64,000 nucleotides of DNA from Massilia sp. R2A-15 (GCF_030704305.1 NZ_CP131935.1:4650001-4714000), one strand, 5' to 3'. Numbered from the stretch's first letter, positions 37,258 through 45,914 are shown. The notes: generated by a model from the letters alone, not told the origin. A program made the numbers and translations.

Positions 37258-38478
37258 ATGCCGGCATTTCGCTACGAAGCCGTCGATGTCGGCGGCGCCA
37301 CCCGCAAGGGCGTGGTCAACGCCGACAACGCCCGTTCGGCGCGCGCCGACCTGCGCGGCCAGGGACTGACCCCGATCGCGGTGGACGCCATCGCCGCCCA
37401 GGTCGATGCGGCCGGCGTGTCCAAAAGCCGCGGCTTCGGCGAAAAATTATCGCAGGTCGAGCTGGCGCTGTTCACGCGCCAGCTGGCCAGCCTGCTCGAA
37501 GCGGGCCTGCCGCTCGAACAGGCCTTCACCGCCTTGCTCGAACAGGCCGAGCGCGCCTACGTGCGGGACCTGGTCGCCTCGATCCGCTCCGAAGTGATGG
37601 GCGGCTCCTCGTTCTCCGACGCGCTCTCACGCCACCCGCGCGACTTCGCCGAGATCTACCGCGCGCTGGTCGCGTCGGGCGAGCAGATCGGCCAGCTCGC
37701 GCGCGTGCTCTCGCGCCTGGCCGACTACATCGAGCGCAGCAACGCGCTGGTCCAGAAAGTGCGCCTGGCCTTCATCTATCCCGGCATCGTCACCGTGGTG
37801 GCGTTCGCGATCGTGATCTTCCTGCTCACCTACGTGGTGCCGCAGATCGTCTCGGTGTTCGCCAACACCAAGCAGAAGCTGCCGATCCTGACCGTGATGA
37901 TGCTGGGCGTGTCGAATTTCGTACGCGCCTACGGCATCTACGTCGCGCTGATCCTGATCGGCGCCTTCATGCTCTGGCGCCGCGCGCTGAAGAACCCCGA
38001 TCTCAAGCTGCGCTTCCATACCTGGCTGCTGACGGCGCCCGTGTACGGCAAGTTCGAGCGCAGCATGAACACGGCGCGCTTCGCCAGCACGCTGGCGATT
38101 ACCACCGGTTCGGGCGTGCCGATCCTGCGCGCGCTCGACACCAGCCGCGACACGCTGTCGAACGTCGCCATGAAGGCGCTGGTGGAAGAAGCGTCGGCCA
38201 GCGTGCGCGAAGGCGTCGGCCTGGCGCGCGCGCTGTCGGCCCAGAAGCACTTCCCGCCGATGCTGGTGCACATGATCCGCGCCGGCGAAATCACGGGCGA
38301 GCTGCCCGCCATGCTCGAACGCGCGGCCGCGTCGCAGCAGGCCGACCTGGAACGGCGCGCGCTGACGATCGCCGGCCTGCTCGAACCGGCGCTGATCCTG
38401 GCTATGGGGGTGGTGGTGCTGCTGATCGTGCTGGCGGTGCTGATGCCGATCATTGAAATCAACCAGCTGGTGCGGTAA
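37258..38478 (+). CDS. gspF: type II secretion inner-membrane platform protein GspF
   Basis: 406 residues from ATG 37258. Two repeated GspF domains (about 70-195 and 275-395), three membrane helices (about 170-192, 220-240, 375-400), and the EAGLPLEQAF and ITTGSGVPILRAL signatures. Starts 2 bp after gspE. Confidence 0.95.
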   Translation: MPAFRYEAVDVGGATRKGVVNADNARSARADLRGQGLTPIAVDAIAAQVDAAGVSKSRGFGEKLSQVELALFTRQLASLLEAGLPLEQAFTALLEQAERAYVRDLVASIRSEVMGGSSFSDALSRHPRDFAEIYRALVASGEQIGQLARVLSRLADYIERSNALVQKVRLAFIYPGIVTVVAFAIVIFLLTYVVPQIVSVFANTKQKLPILTVMMLGVSNFVRAYGIYVALILIGAFMLWRRALKNPDLKLRFHTWLLTAPVYGKFERSMNTARFASTLAITTGSGVPILRALDTSRDTLSNVAMKALVEEASASVREGVGLARALSAQKHFPPMLVHMIRAGEITGELPAMLERAAASQQADLERRALTIAGLLEPALILAMGVVVLLIVLAVLMPIIEINQLVR

Positions 38479-38490
38479 CCGAGAGACACG

Positions 38491-39126
38491 ATGAAGCGAT
38501 TGCCCCTGTTATTGAGTTTCCTTGCCCTGATCGTCCTGTCGGCCTCGATCGCGTACTGGGTGCTGCAGCTGTACCAGCCGGCCCAGCGCCCCTTGGCGGC
38601 GGCGCCCGCGCCGGCCATGCCGCCGCCCGGCATCGACGCGGCCGCCTCGCTGTTCGGCGGCCAGGCCTCCGCCGCCGTGGCCAGCAACTACCAGCTGACC
38701 GGCGTAGTGGCGGCGGGGCGCGACAGCGTCGCCATCATCGTCGCCGACAACGGCCCGCCGCAGGCGCTCAAGCTGGGCAAGCAGGTCGCCGCCGGCATCA
38801 CCGTGCAGGAAGTCCACCCGCGCTACGTGATGCTGTCCGACGGCGGGGTATTGAAGCGCATCGACCTGCCGGCGGAAACCAAGTCGGCCGCGGCGGGCGG
38901 CGCGCCGCCGGCGCCGAACCAGCAGCAGGTCCAGCCGCAGCCGCAGCCGCAACCACAGGCGGCGCCCAACAATGGCGGGCCCCAGTTCAACCCGAACCCC
39001 GCGATGATGGCTCCGCCGTCGATGACCGGCGCGCCGCAGCCGGCGCCGCCGCCGCCGGCCCCCGTGCAGATGCCGCCGCCGGTGCGCCAGGCCACGCCGG
39101 GCGGCGCTCCCACTCAACTGCAGTAA
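38491..39126 (+). CDS. gspC: type II secretion protein GspC, short form
   Basis: 211 residues. N-terminal anchor (about 5-27), Pro-rich stretch, homology-region domain (about 60-130: YQLTGVVAAGRDSVAIIV, LKLGKQVAAGITVQEV). It then ends in a long Pro/Gln-rich tail with QPQPQPQPQ and no PDZ or coiled-coil domain. GspC links the platform to the secretin. It stands last in this operon, whereas many systems place it first. Confidence 0.88.
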   Translation: MKRLPLLLSFLALIVLSASIAYWVLQLYQPAQRPLAAAPAPAMPPPGIDAAASLFGGQASAAVASNYQLTGVVAAGRDSVAIIVADNGPPQALKLGKQVAAGITVQEVHPRYVMLSDGGVLKRIDLPAETKSAAAGGAPPAPNQQQVQPQPQPQPQAAPNNGGPQFNPNPAMMAPPSMTGAPQPAPPPPAPVQMPPPVRQATPGGAPTQLQ

Positions 39127-39130
39127 GCGC

Positions 39131-41350
39131 GTGCCGCCGTTGGTCAGGCAACTGAACGCCCTCGCTGCCGCCGGCGCGTGGCTGCTGGCCGCCGCATATC
39201 CGGCTTCTCTCCACGCCGCCGAAATCACCGCGGCGCGCCCGCGCATCGCGCTGGTGCTGTCGGGCGGCGGCGCGCGCGGATTCGCCCACATCGGCGTGCT
39301 GCGCGTGCTGCGCGAACTGCACGTGCCGGTCGACATGGTGGTCGGCACCAGCATGGGCAGCGTGGTGGGCGGCGCCTATGCGGCCGGCGCCTCGGTCGAC
39401 GACCTCGAACGAATGGCGCGCGAAACCAACTGGGACCAGGTGGTGGCCGACCGGCCGGCGCGCGACCACCTGGCGTTCCGGCGCCGCGAGGAAGATGTGC
39501 TGCTGCCGTCGCGGATCGAGTTCGGCTTGCACCGCGACGGCCTGACGCTGCCGCCTTCGGCCGCCGGCAACGCGGCGCTCGAACAGGCGCTGGGCCGGCT
39601 GCTGCCGGCGGGCACGCGCGACCTGTCGGTCAGCCAGCTCGCGCTGCCGTTCCGCTCCGTCGCCTCCGACCTGCTGACGGGCGAGCCGGTCGAGCTGGTG
39701 GACACGCCGCTGTTCCTGGCCATGCGCGCCTCGCTGGCGGTGCCGGGCGTGTTCGCGCCGGTGCGGGTCGATCAGCGCCTGGTGGTCGACGGCGGCCTGG
39801 TGCGCAACCTGCCGGTCAACATGGCGCATGCGATGGGCGCCGACATCGTCATCGCCGTCAATGTCGGCACGCCGCTGGCGCCGGAGAAGGAGCTCGGCAG
39901 CGCGCTCGGCGTGGCGCAGCAGATGCTCAACATCCTCACCGAGCAGAACGTCCAGCGCTCGCTGAAGGAACTGCAGCCGCAGGACATCCTGATTGCGCCC
40001 GACCTGGGATCGGTCACCTTCCTCGATTTCTCGCACGTGAACGGCGCGATCGGCGCCGGCGAGAAGGCCGCACGCGCGCTGGCTGCGCGGCTCGCGCCGC
40101 TGGCGCTGGACGCGAAACAATACGCCCAGTTCGAAAACCGCCGGCTGGCGGCGCCCGCGCTGGCCGACACCGCGCTGCCGCTGGCAAAGGTCGAGGCGCG
40201 CAGCAATGGCCGCATCAATCCCGCGGCGCTGGTGGCGCAGTCGGGCCTGAAGCCGGGCCAGCCGGCCACGCTGGCGCAGGTGCGCGAAGCGGCCGACACC
40301 CTGTACGGGCGCGGCGACCTGGCGCGGGTGGAGACCGATATCGTCGATTCGGACGGCAAGCGTGACGTGCTGATTCGTGCCAGCGAGGCAGGGTGGGCCA
40401 GAAGCCGCCTGCGCATCGGCCTGGAACTGGCGAGCGACTTCGACGAGGCCAACAGCTTCGCGCTCAAGCTGATGTACGTGCGCACCTCCCTCAACAGCTG
40501 GGGCGCCGAGGTGCGCGCCTTGATGGGAATCGGCGACAAGCGCGACTTCGGCGTGCAGTTCTGGCAGCCGCTGGGCGCCGGCTCGCCGTGGTTTATCGCG
40601 CCGTCGCTGCAATACGGCTCGGCGTCGGGCGACATTTTTTCCGGCGGACGGCGCCTCGCGCGCAATGCCTACAACGTGCGCGGCGCCAGCCTGGCGCTTG
40701 GGCGCGAACTGGGCAACTGGGGCGAGGTGTCCGCCGGCGTGACGCGCCAGAGCGCCGGCACGCGCGTGGTGGTGCCCGAGCAGGTGGGCACCGCGACCTC
40801 GTACGACACCACCCAGTTCGTGCGCTACCGGTTCGACACGCTCGACTCGCTGGGCTTCCCGAGCCGCGGCGGACGGCTCGATGCGTCGCTCGAGCGCTCG
40901 CCGGCGAGCGGCCAGATCGGCCAGTCGCTGGCGCGCTCGTCGATCACCGGCATGGCCGCGCTCCATACGGACAACTGGGCCGGCCACGTGTACGGCGAAT
41001 GGGCCCACGCGCAGAGCGGTGCGGCGCCACTGAGCCTGGGCGGCTTCCTGCGCCTGTCCGGCACGCCGGCCGACTCGATCCAGGGGCGCACCATCGCCTT
41101 CGGCCGGCTGGTGCTGGCGCGCCGGGTGGGCGCCTTGCCGATTACCCTCGGCGGCACGGTGCGCGCCGGCTTTTCGCTCGAGACGGGCGGCGGCTTCGAC
41201 CAGCCGCCGTCGCTCAAGAGCACCTCGCGCAAGCAGGCCGCCAGCGGCTTCTTCGCCGTCGATACGCGCTTCGGCCCGGCCTACCTGGGCGCCGGGGCGA
41301 CGCAGAATGGCGACCGCACGCTGTACCTGTTCCTAGGCCCGGTCTGGTAA
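39131..41350 (+). CDS. patatin-like phospholipase autotransporter (type Vd, PlpD-like)
   Basis: 739 residues, GTG start 4 bp after gspC. Signal peptide (about 1-30). Patatin domain (about 36-310) with the oxyanion loop SGGGARG (44-50), nucleophile GTSMG (S74) and DGG (D220). A POTRA-like segment spans about 330-420 and a C-terminal outer-membrane beta-barrel of the BamA/TamA type ends in GPVW with a terminal aromatic residue. This one-chain layout is that of PlpD/FplA (type Vd secretion): a lipase carried to the surface by its own barrel. Its place in the type II operon is probably incidental but suggests shared expression. Confidence 0.88.
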   Translation: MPPLVRQLNALAAAGAWLLAAAYPASLHAAEITAARPRIALVLSGGGARGFAHIGVLRVLRELHVPVDMVVGTSMGSVVGGAYAAGASVDDLERMARETNWDQVVADRPARDHLAFRRREEDVLLPSRIEFGLHRDGLTLPPSAAGNAALEQALGRLLPAGTRDLSVSQLALPFRSVASDLLTGEPVELVDTPLFLAMRASLAVPGVFAPVRVDQRLVVDGGLVRNLPVNMAHAMGADIVIAVNVGTPLAPEKELGSALGVAQQMLNILTEQNVQRSLKELQPQDILIAPDLGSVTFLDFSHVNGAIGAGEKAARALAARLAPLALDAKQYAQFENRRLAAPALADTALPLAKVEARSNGRINPAALVAQSGLKPGQPATLAQVREAADTLYGRGDLARVETDIVDSDGKRDVLIRASEAGWARSRLRIGLELASDFDEANSFALKLMYVRTSLNSWGAEVRALMGIGDKRDFGVQFWQPLGAGSPWFIAPSLQYGSASGDIFSGGRRLARNAYNVRGASLALGRELGNWGEVSAGVTRQSAGTRVVVPEQVGTATSYDTTQFVRYRFDTLDSLGFPSRGGRLDASLERSPASGQIGQSLARSSITGMAALHTDNWAGHVYGEWAHAQSGAAPLSLGGFLRLSGTPADSIQGRTIAFGRLVLARRVGALPITLGGTVRAGFSLETGGGFDQPPSLKSTSRKQAASGFFAVDTRFGPAYLGAGATQNGDRTLYLFLGPVW

Positions 41351-41386
41351 CCCATGAGGATCAACCGTCGTTCAATTCTTTTGAGC

Positions 41387-41403
41387 GTTCACGTAGCGTG
41401 AAC
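41387..41403. repeat. short perfect inverted repeat
   Basis: GTTCACG, TAG, CGTGAAC. It stands just after the patatin gene, with no T run close by. Possibly a weak terminator or a regulator site; undecided. Confidence 0.4.
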
Positions 41404-41450
41404 AAGAATAATACTTGAACGCATGCGTATCGATTCTGTAGCGCCGGGTT

Positions 41451-41490
41451 CAGGCCTGGCGCGCATCTCGGTGAACGCCGCGAACTCCCA
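41451..41490. repeat. direct repeat A (copy of the XRE gene 3' end)
   Basis: About 40 bp matching 42200-42240 with roughly five substitutions and one indel; the shared core is GCGCATCTCGGTGAA. Read on the minus strand it encodes EFAAFTEMR, the end of the downstream regulator. Together with repeat B it brackets the HicA-like module. Confidence 0.8.
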
Positions 41491-41584
41491 TGGTTAGTCG
41501 CCGCCGCTGGACTTTGGTTGGGACACCGCAAACTGGCTTGCTCATCTTTGATCCACACTAACAAGCCGCGAATGCCGCCGCCGC

Positions 41585-41613
41585 TTGACGGAGGCCGTGG
41601 GCGAACTTACACT
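41585..41613 (+). promoter_or_regulatory. promoter of the HicA-like module
   Basis: TTGACG (41585-41590), exactly 17 bp, TACACT (41608-41613). The predicted start near 41620 lies only about 4 nt before ATG 41624, so the mRNA would be almost leaderless, in line with the absence of a Shine-Dalgarno. It also argues against a TTG start at 41585. Confidence 0.6.
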
Positions 41614-41623
41614 CAAAACGCCG

Positions 41624-41890
41624 ATGCCCCGTCCTGTCCATCCGAAGAAGGAAGTGGAATCCGCCCTGAAGCACGCAGAAGCGCAAGGCTGGCGAGTGGA
41701 GATCGGTGGCGCGCATGCGTGGGGAAGGATCTATTGCCCCTACAATGACATGACCTGCCGTTTCGGCTTGTTCTGTATTGCCAGTGTGTGGAGCACGCCG
41801 AAAAATGCCGGGAGTCATGCAAAGGCGCTGCGTCGGGTTGTCGATAATTGCGTTATCCGCAAAGCGCGTTACGCGCGGGATTCGGAGTAG
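41624..41890 (+). CDS. small HicA-like protein, possible toxin of a two-gene module
   Basis: 88 residues. HPKKEVESALKHAEAQGWRV resembles the first helix of HicA-type small RNA-binding proteins, followed by GGAHAWGRIYC with a His in the strand where HicA toxins carry theirs. Four Cys (CPYNDMTC, then C in LFCIAS, and DNC) are unusual for HicA and could bind metal. The SVWSTPKNAGSHAKALRRVV phrase recurs, in my memory, in a conserved family found beside the next gene. Toxin function is inference. The next ATG follows 5 bp after the stop. Confidence 0.55.
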   Translation: MPRPVHPKKEVESALKHAEAQGWRVEIGGAHAWGRIYCPYNDMTCRFGLFCIASVWSTPKNAGSHAKALRRVVDNCVIRKARYARDSE

Positions 41891-41895
41891 CCCTC

Positions 41896-42171
41896 ATGGA
41901 ATACTTTTTCACCTTGACATTCTCGCTGCGTCGAACCGACACGAATCTGGACGAGATTGTGGAACGTCTTGGCTCGGCAGGATGCACTGATTCGCTGGTT
42001 GGAACAGGAACGCCGGGGCTTATCGCTCTTGAATTTTCCCGCGAAGCGAAAAGCGCGCGCGAAGCAATGGCCAGCGCTATGACGGATGTTATGCATGCCA
42101 TTCCAATGGCTGAATTAATAGAGGCCTCACCCGATTTCCTCGGCATTTCACCTGCTCGCGCGGCGAGTTGA
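41896..42171 (+). CDS. partner of the HicA-like protein, probably C-terminally shortened
   Basis: 91 residues from ATG 41896 (MEYFFTLTFSLRR), with GGAG before it. An alpha-beta fold is likely: EIVERLGSAGCTD, ALEFSREAKSAREAM, then AELIEASPDFLGI. From memory, relatives are longer and end in a DNA-binding helix-turn-helix after the PDF(L/V)G phrase; here the protein stops 8 residues past it. If so, this copy would have lost autoregulation. The 3' end lies only 29 bp from direct repeat B. Confidence 0.5.
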   Translation: MEYFFTLTFSLRRTDTNLDEIVERLGSAGCTDSLVGTGTPGLIALEFSREAKSAREAMASAMTDVMHAIPMAELIEASPDFLGISPARAAS

Positions 42172-42198
42172 CCATTCACTGGACGGATTCGGCAAACC

Positions 42199-42936
42199 TC
42201 AGGCGCTGCGCCGCATCTCGGTGAATGCCGCAAACTCCCACGACCGGAACCCCAAAAGCAGCGTAAAGCCATCGCGCTCGCTGGCCGGCAGTCGCCGGTC
42301 GCTCTGGTGCAGCCGCGCCAGCTCGCCGGCCAGCTGCTGGATCTTTTGCACCAGCTCGCGCGCGCTCGGCAGCGACAGCCGCGCCGGCAGGCACATCAAG
42401 GTCTCGCCAGGGCCGTCGAAGTGGCCGCTGAAGTAGTCGGCCACCACGTGCTCGCGCACATACTGCTGCACCGGCCCGTCGGCCAGCCAGCGAAAGGCGT
42501 TCGACACCCGCAGGCTGTAGCGGTTCATCGGTTTCAGTTCGATCACGCCCAGCCGGTCCAGCTCCGCCAGGAAGCCGATGCATTCGGGCTCGCTGATCTC
42601 GTAGGTCTCGACGATCTGTTCCAGCGTCCAGTGGCCCAGGCAGCAGATCGCCACCAGCAGCAGCCGCGGCTTGGCGATCAGCGCCTTTTCCTGCACCGCC
42701 GTCAGCGTGTCCGCCTCGGGCTGCACGTCGGCCGCGCGGCGCAGCACGTCTTCCAGCGCGATGCCGCTGGCGCTGCAGATCTGCGCCAGGCGCGACAAGG
42801 TCATGTCCTTCTGGCCGAACATGCGCTTGACGCTCGACTCGCTCATGCCGATCCGCTCGGCCAGCGCCTTGTAGGTGATGGCCGCGGCGCGCAATTCGGC
42901 GCGCAGCACCTGCAATACCAGCTCGGGTGAGCTCAT
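42199..42936 (-). CDS. XRE-family transcriptional regulator
   Basis: 245 residues from ATG 42936. N-terminal helix-turn-helix ITYKALAERIGMSESSVKRMF (about residues 18-38), then a large helical domain with ALEDVLRRAAD and a winged-helix-like EQIVETYEISEPECIGFLAEL. Its last residues EFAAFTEMRRSA are also encoded, in part, by direct repeat A at 41451-41490. An upstream extension to 43140 would start within a dispersed palindrome and is not real. Target genes are unknown. Confidence 0.8.
   Translation of the reverse strand: MSSPELVLQVLRAELRAAAITYKALAERIGMSESSVKRMFGQKDMTLSRLAQICSASGIALEDVLRRAADVQPEADTLTAVQEKALIAKPRLLLVAICCLGHWTLEQIVETYEISEPECIGFLAELDRLGVIELKPMNRYSLRVSNAFRWLADGPVQQYVREHVVADYFSGHFDGPGETLMCLPARLSLPSARELVQKIQQLAGELARLHQSDRRLPASERDGFTLLLGFRSWEFAAFTEMRRSA
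42200..42240. repeat. direct repeat B (3' end of the XRE gene)
   Basis: Partner of repeat A at 41451-41490. It includes the stop codon and last 13 codons of the regulator gene. The two copies are 709 bp apart and flank the HicA-like module. Confidence 0.8.
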
Positions 42937-43102
42937 GGATGTCCCTGAAAAAGTGAAATGTACCGGATGGCGGCACCCAATGTACCGTTTAACGGTGCTT
43001 TGCACAAGATGATGGCCGAGCCGGCCGGAACCGGACACACTGCTTCGCATGGCCTGATAGCGGGAGCCCTTGGCGGCGCCCGCTGGCGGCCCACCAGATA
43101 TC

Positions 43103-43129
43103 GGGGTCTGGTCCTGCGGACCTGACCCC
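43103..43129. repeat. 27-nt dispersed palindrome, copy 3
   Basis: GGGGTCTGGTCC, TGC, GGACCTGACCCC, then ATTTTTTT. It stands in the divergent region between the XRE regulator and a secreted-protein gene, one of the few copies not at a gene 3' end. Confidence 0.95.
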
Positions 43130-43181
43130 ATTTTTTTCATCTGCGGTGCGTGCGCTGCCGCCGCTTTGCTATGATGAATCC

Positions 43182-43628
43182 ATGACCTCCGATACGCTCC
43201 GACTTTCCTTTGCCTTTGCCTTGCTGCTCGCAGCGGGCAGCGCCTACGCGCAGCAGGCGCCGACCAGACAAGGCGTGGAGGATCTGGAGAAGGCCAAGCG
43301 CGACGCGGTGCAGGCCGACCGCGACTGGCGGGCCGCGCAGCCCAAGCCGCTGCCGGTGCCGCCGAAGGACCAGTCGTTCAGCGGCGACACCGCCGAACAG
43401 CGCTTCGAGAAGGCCGCCGACGGCGCCTACATCGACCGCTCCAACACCCGCATCGTCGACCAGTACCGATCAAGCGACGGCGTCATCATCGAGCGCATCA
43501 CCTACGGCGGCAAGAGCTACTGCGTCACCAGCAGCACCGTCAACTACGTGCCGGGCATCCTGCACGACGCCAGCCGCGCGCGCGAAGTGACCTGCCCGCC
43601 GCCGAACGCGGCCTGGGTGCGCAAGTAA
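43182..43628 (+). CDS. secreted hypothetical protein, 148 aa
   Basis: Signal peptide LRLSFAFALLLAAGSAYA, cleaved near residue 24. The mature part is charged (EDLEKAKRDAVQADRDW) with a later beta-rich region (YGGKSYCVTSSTVNYVPG) and two Cys that could form a disulfide. Not recognised; probably periplasmic. The start at 43182 is chosen because it begins the signal peptide. Confidence 0.7.
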   Translation: MTSDTLRLSFAFALLLAAGSAYAQQAPTRQGVEDLEKAKRDAVQADRDWRAAQPKPLPVPPKDQSFSGDTAEQRFEKAADGAYIDRSNTRIVDQYRSSDGVIIERITYGGKSYCVTSSTVNYVPGILHDASRAREVTCPPPNAAWVRK

Positions 43629-43645
43629 AAGGAATAGCTGCAGAT

Positions 43646-43672
43646 GGGGTCAGGTCCGCAGGACCAGACCCC
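43646..43672. repeat. 27-nt dispersed palindrome, copy 4
   Basis: Same sequence as copy 1. Left member of an inverted pair with copy 5 between convergent genes. Confidence 0.95.
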
Positions 43673-43700
43673 GGCTTCGTGACGCGGCGCGAGCTCCCGC

Positions 43701-43727
43701 GGGATCTGGTCCTGCGGACCTGACCCC
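43701..43727. repeat. 27-nt dispersed palindrome, copy 5 (opposite orientation)
   Basis: GGGATCTGGTCC, TGC, GGACCTGACCCC, then ATTTT. One substitution in the first arm. The spacer between copies 4 and 5 is 28 bp. Confidence 0.93.
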
Positions 43728-43746
43728 ATTTTCGGGAACGCCAAAG

Positions 43747-43944
43747 TTAGTCGTCCGCCACCAGCTTGGCCTTGGCCAGCGCGCGCTTTTCGGCCTGGCG
43801 CTGCGCAGTCGGACTCTTCACGTGCGGCCCGCCCGGGCGCTGCTTGGCGGCCACCGCGACCGGGTTGCGCGGCTTGCCGAACTGCTGCGACGGTTCGACC
43901 CGAATCGTCATCTTCTGGCGTGTCGCCAGCGCCTTGTTCGCCAT
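43747..43944 (-). CDS. small basic hypothetical protein, 65 aa
   Basis: Lys/Arg/Ala-rich (MANKALATRQKMTIRVEP, ending in KRALAKAKLVADD), with no Cys or membrane segment. AAGGAGA lies 6 bases before the ATG, and it starts 11 bp after hslU, so it is probably co-transcribed with hslVU. It could bind nucleic acid. Family not recognised. Confidence 0.6.
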   Translation of the reverse strand: MANKALATRQKMTIRVEPSQQFGKPRNPVAVAAKQRPGGPHVKSPTAQRQAEKRALAKAKLVADD

Positions 43945-43955
43945 CGACGTTCTCC

Positions 43956-45296
43956 TTACAGCACGTAGCGCGACAGGTCCTCGTTGTCGGCCAGCTTGTC
44001 GAGCCGGTCGTTGACGTAGGCCGCGTCGATCCGCACGGTCTGGCCGCCCGATTCGGTGGCGTTGAACGACACTTCCTCGAGCAGCTTTTCCATCACCGTG
44101 TACAGGCGCCGCGCGCCGATGTTCTCGGTGCGCTCATTGACCGAGAACGCGATCTCGGCCAGCCGCGTGATGCCTTCGGGCGCGAAGTCGATCTTCACGC
44201 CCTCGGTCGCCAGCAGCGCTTCGTACTGCGCCGTCAGGCAGGCGTCGGTGGAGGTGAGGATGCGCTCGAAATCGGCGATCGACAGCGACTCGAGCTCGAC
44301 CCGGATCGGGAAGCGCCCCTGCAGTTCCGGAATGAGGTCCGACGGTTTCGCCAGATGGAAGGCGCCCGACGCGATGAACAGGATATGGTCGGTGCGGATC
44401 ATGCCGTACTTGGTGTTGACGGTGGTGCCTTCGACCAGCGGCAGCAGGTCGCGCTGCACGCCCGCGCGCGAAACGTCCACGCCGCCGTGCTCGGAGCGTG
44501 AGGCGATCTTGTCGATCTCGTCGAGGAACACGATGCCGTTCTGCTCGACGTTGGTGATCGCCTTCTGCTTCATCTCGTCTTCGTTGATCAGCTTTCCGGC
44601 TTCCTCGTCGATCAGCAGCTTCATCGCGTCCTTGACCTTGAGCTTGCGCGGCTTCTTGCGCGCCGCGCCCAGGCCCGAGAACATGCCCTTGATCTGCTCG
44701 GTCATTTCCTCCATGCCGGGCGGCGCCATGATTTCCATCTGCGGGCCGGCGTCGGCCACTTCGATCTCGACCTCGCGGTCGTCAAGCGCGCCTTCGCGCA
44801 GGCGCTTGCGGAAGGTCTGGCGCGTGTTGTCGCCTTCCTTCGCTTCGCTGGCGGCCGGCGTCACGTTGAAGCCGAAGTCGCGCGCCGGCGGCACCAGGAT
44901 GTCGATGATGCGGTCCTCGGCCGCGTCCTCGGCGCGCTGGCGCACCTTCTTCGCCTCGCTGGCGCGGGTCTGCTTGATGCCGATGTCGATCAGGTCGCGG
45001 ATGATGGTGTCGACGTCGCGCCCGACGTAGCCCACTTCGGTGAACTTGGTCGCCTCGATCTTGATGAAGGGCGCGTCAGCCAGCCGAGCCAGGCGGCGCG
45101 CGATCTCGGTCTTGCCGACGCCGGTGGGGCCGATCATCAGGATGTTCTTCGGCGTGATCTCGTGGCGCAGCGGCTCTTCGACCTGCTGGCGGCGCCAGCG
45201 GTTGCGCAGCGCGATGGCGACCGCGCGCTTGGCCTTGCCCTGGCCGACCACGTGCTTGTCGAGTTCGGAAACGATTTCCAGTGGGGTCATGTTCAT
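43956..45296 (-). CDS. hslU: HslU ATPase of the HslUV protease
   Basis: 446 residues from ATG 45296 (MNMTPLEIV). AAA+ unfoldase that feeds HslV. Walker [10 protein letters not shown], Walker [13 protein letters not shown], the intermediate domain (about 110-240), and the C-terminal SRYVL tail that docks in HslV. GGAAA precedes the start. It lies 14 bp after hslV. Confidence 0.96.
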   Translation of the reverse strand: MNMTPLEIVSELDKHVVGQGKAKRAVAIALRNRWRRQQVEEPLRHEITPKNILMIGPTGVGKTEIARRLARLADAPFIKIEATKFTEVGYVGRDVDTIIRDLIDIGIKQTRASEAKKVRQRAEDAAEDRIIDILVPPARDFGFNVTPAASEAKEGDNTRQTFRKRLREGALDDREVEIEVADAGPQMEIMAPPGMEEMTEQIKGMFSGLGAARKKPRKLKVKDAMKLLIDEEAGKLINEDEMKQKAITNVEQNGIVFLDEIDKIASRSEHGGVDVSRAGVQRDLLPLVEGTTVNTKYGMIRTDHILFIASGAFHLAKPSDLIPELQGRFPIRVELESLSIADFERILTSTDACLTAQYEALLATEGVKIDFAPEGITRLAEIAFSVNERTENIGARRLYTVMEKLLEEVSFNATESGGQTVRIDAAYVNDRLDKLADNEDLSRYVL

Positions 45297-45310
45297 GTGA
45301 TTTTCCGCGC

Positions 45311-45847
45311 TCAGTCCAGCGTTTCGATGATGTGGGACAGGTTGGTGTAGATGCACAGCTGGCCGGCGATGGTCAGCGATTTCTTGACCACGTCCGCCGG
45401 CGCCAGCTCTGTGTTCTCGATCAGCGCCTTGGCGGCCGACTGGGCGTACACGCCGCCCGAGCCGATCGCGCCGATGCCGTCCTCCGGCTCGAGCACGTCG
45501 CCGTTACCGGTGATGACCAGGGTCGATTCCGAGTCGGCCACCAGCAGCATCGCTTCGAGGCGGCGCAGCACGCGGTCGGTGCGCCAGTCCTTGGCCAGTT
45601 CGACCGAGGCGCGCAGCAGGTGGCCCTGGTGCTTTTCCAGCTTGCCTTCGAAACGGTCGAGCAGGGTGAAGGCGTCGGCCGTGCCGCCGGCGAAGCCGCA
45701 CAGCACCTTGCCCTGGTACAGCTTGCGCACCTTGCGCGCCGTGCCCTTCATGACGATGTTGCCGAGCGTGACCTGGCCATCGCCGCCGAGCGCGACCTGC
45801 TTGCCGCGCCGCACGCACAGGATGGTGGTGCCGTGAAATTGTTCCAT
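45311..45847 (-). CDS. hslV: HslV peptidase of the HslUV protease
   Basis: 178 residues from ATG 45847 ([10 protein letters not shown]). Proteasome-like threonine peptidase; the nucleophile is the first Thr of TTILCVRRG after removal of the short propeptide. GDGQVTLGN and [12 protein letters not shown] are family motifs. A 36-codon extension upstream runs into a dispersed palindrome and should be ignored. It forms an operon with hslU. Confidence 0.96.
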   Translation of the reverse strand: MEQFHGTTILCVRRGKQVALGGDGQVTLGNIVMKGTARKVRKLYQGKVLCGFAGGTADAFTLLDRFEGKLEKHQGHLLRASVELAKDWRTDRVLRRLEAMLLVADSESTLVITGNGDVLEPEDGIGAIGSGGVYAQSAAKALIENTELAPADVVKKSLTIAGQLCIYTNLSHIIETLD

Positions 45848-45914
45848 GTTCTGCCTCGTAGCGTTGTAACTACCAAACAATGGGGGTGCCGATCCAAATT
45901 GCAAGACAGAAGGA

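Noticed and set aside
41585..41623. TTG start for the HicA-like gene
   Set aside because: The TTG is part of a well-spaced -35 element, and family-like sequence begins at ATG 41624.
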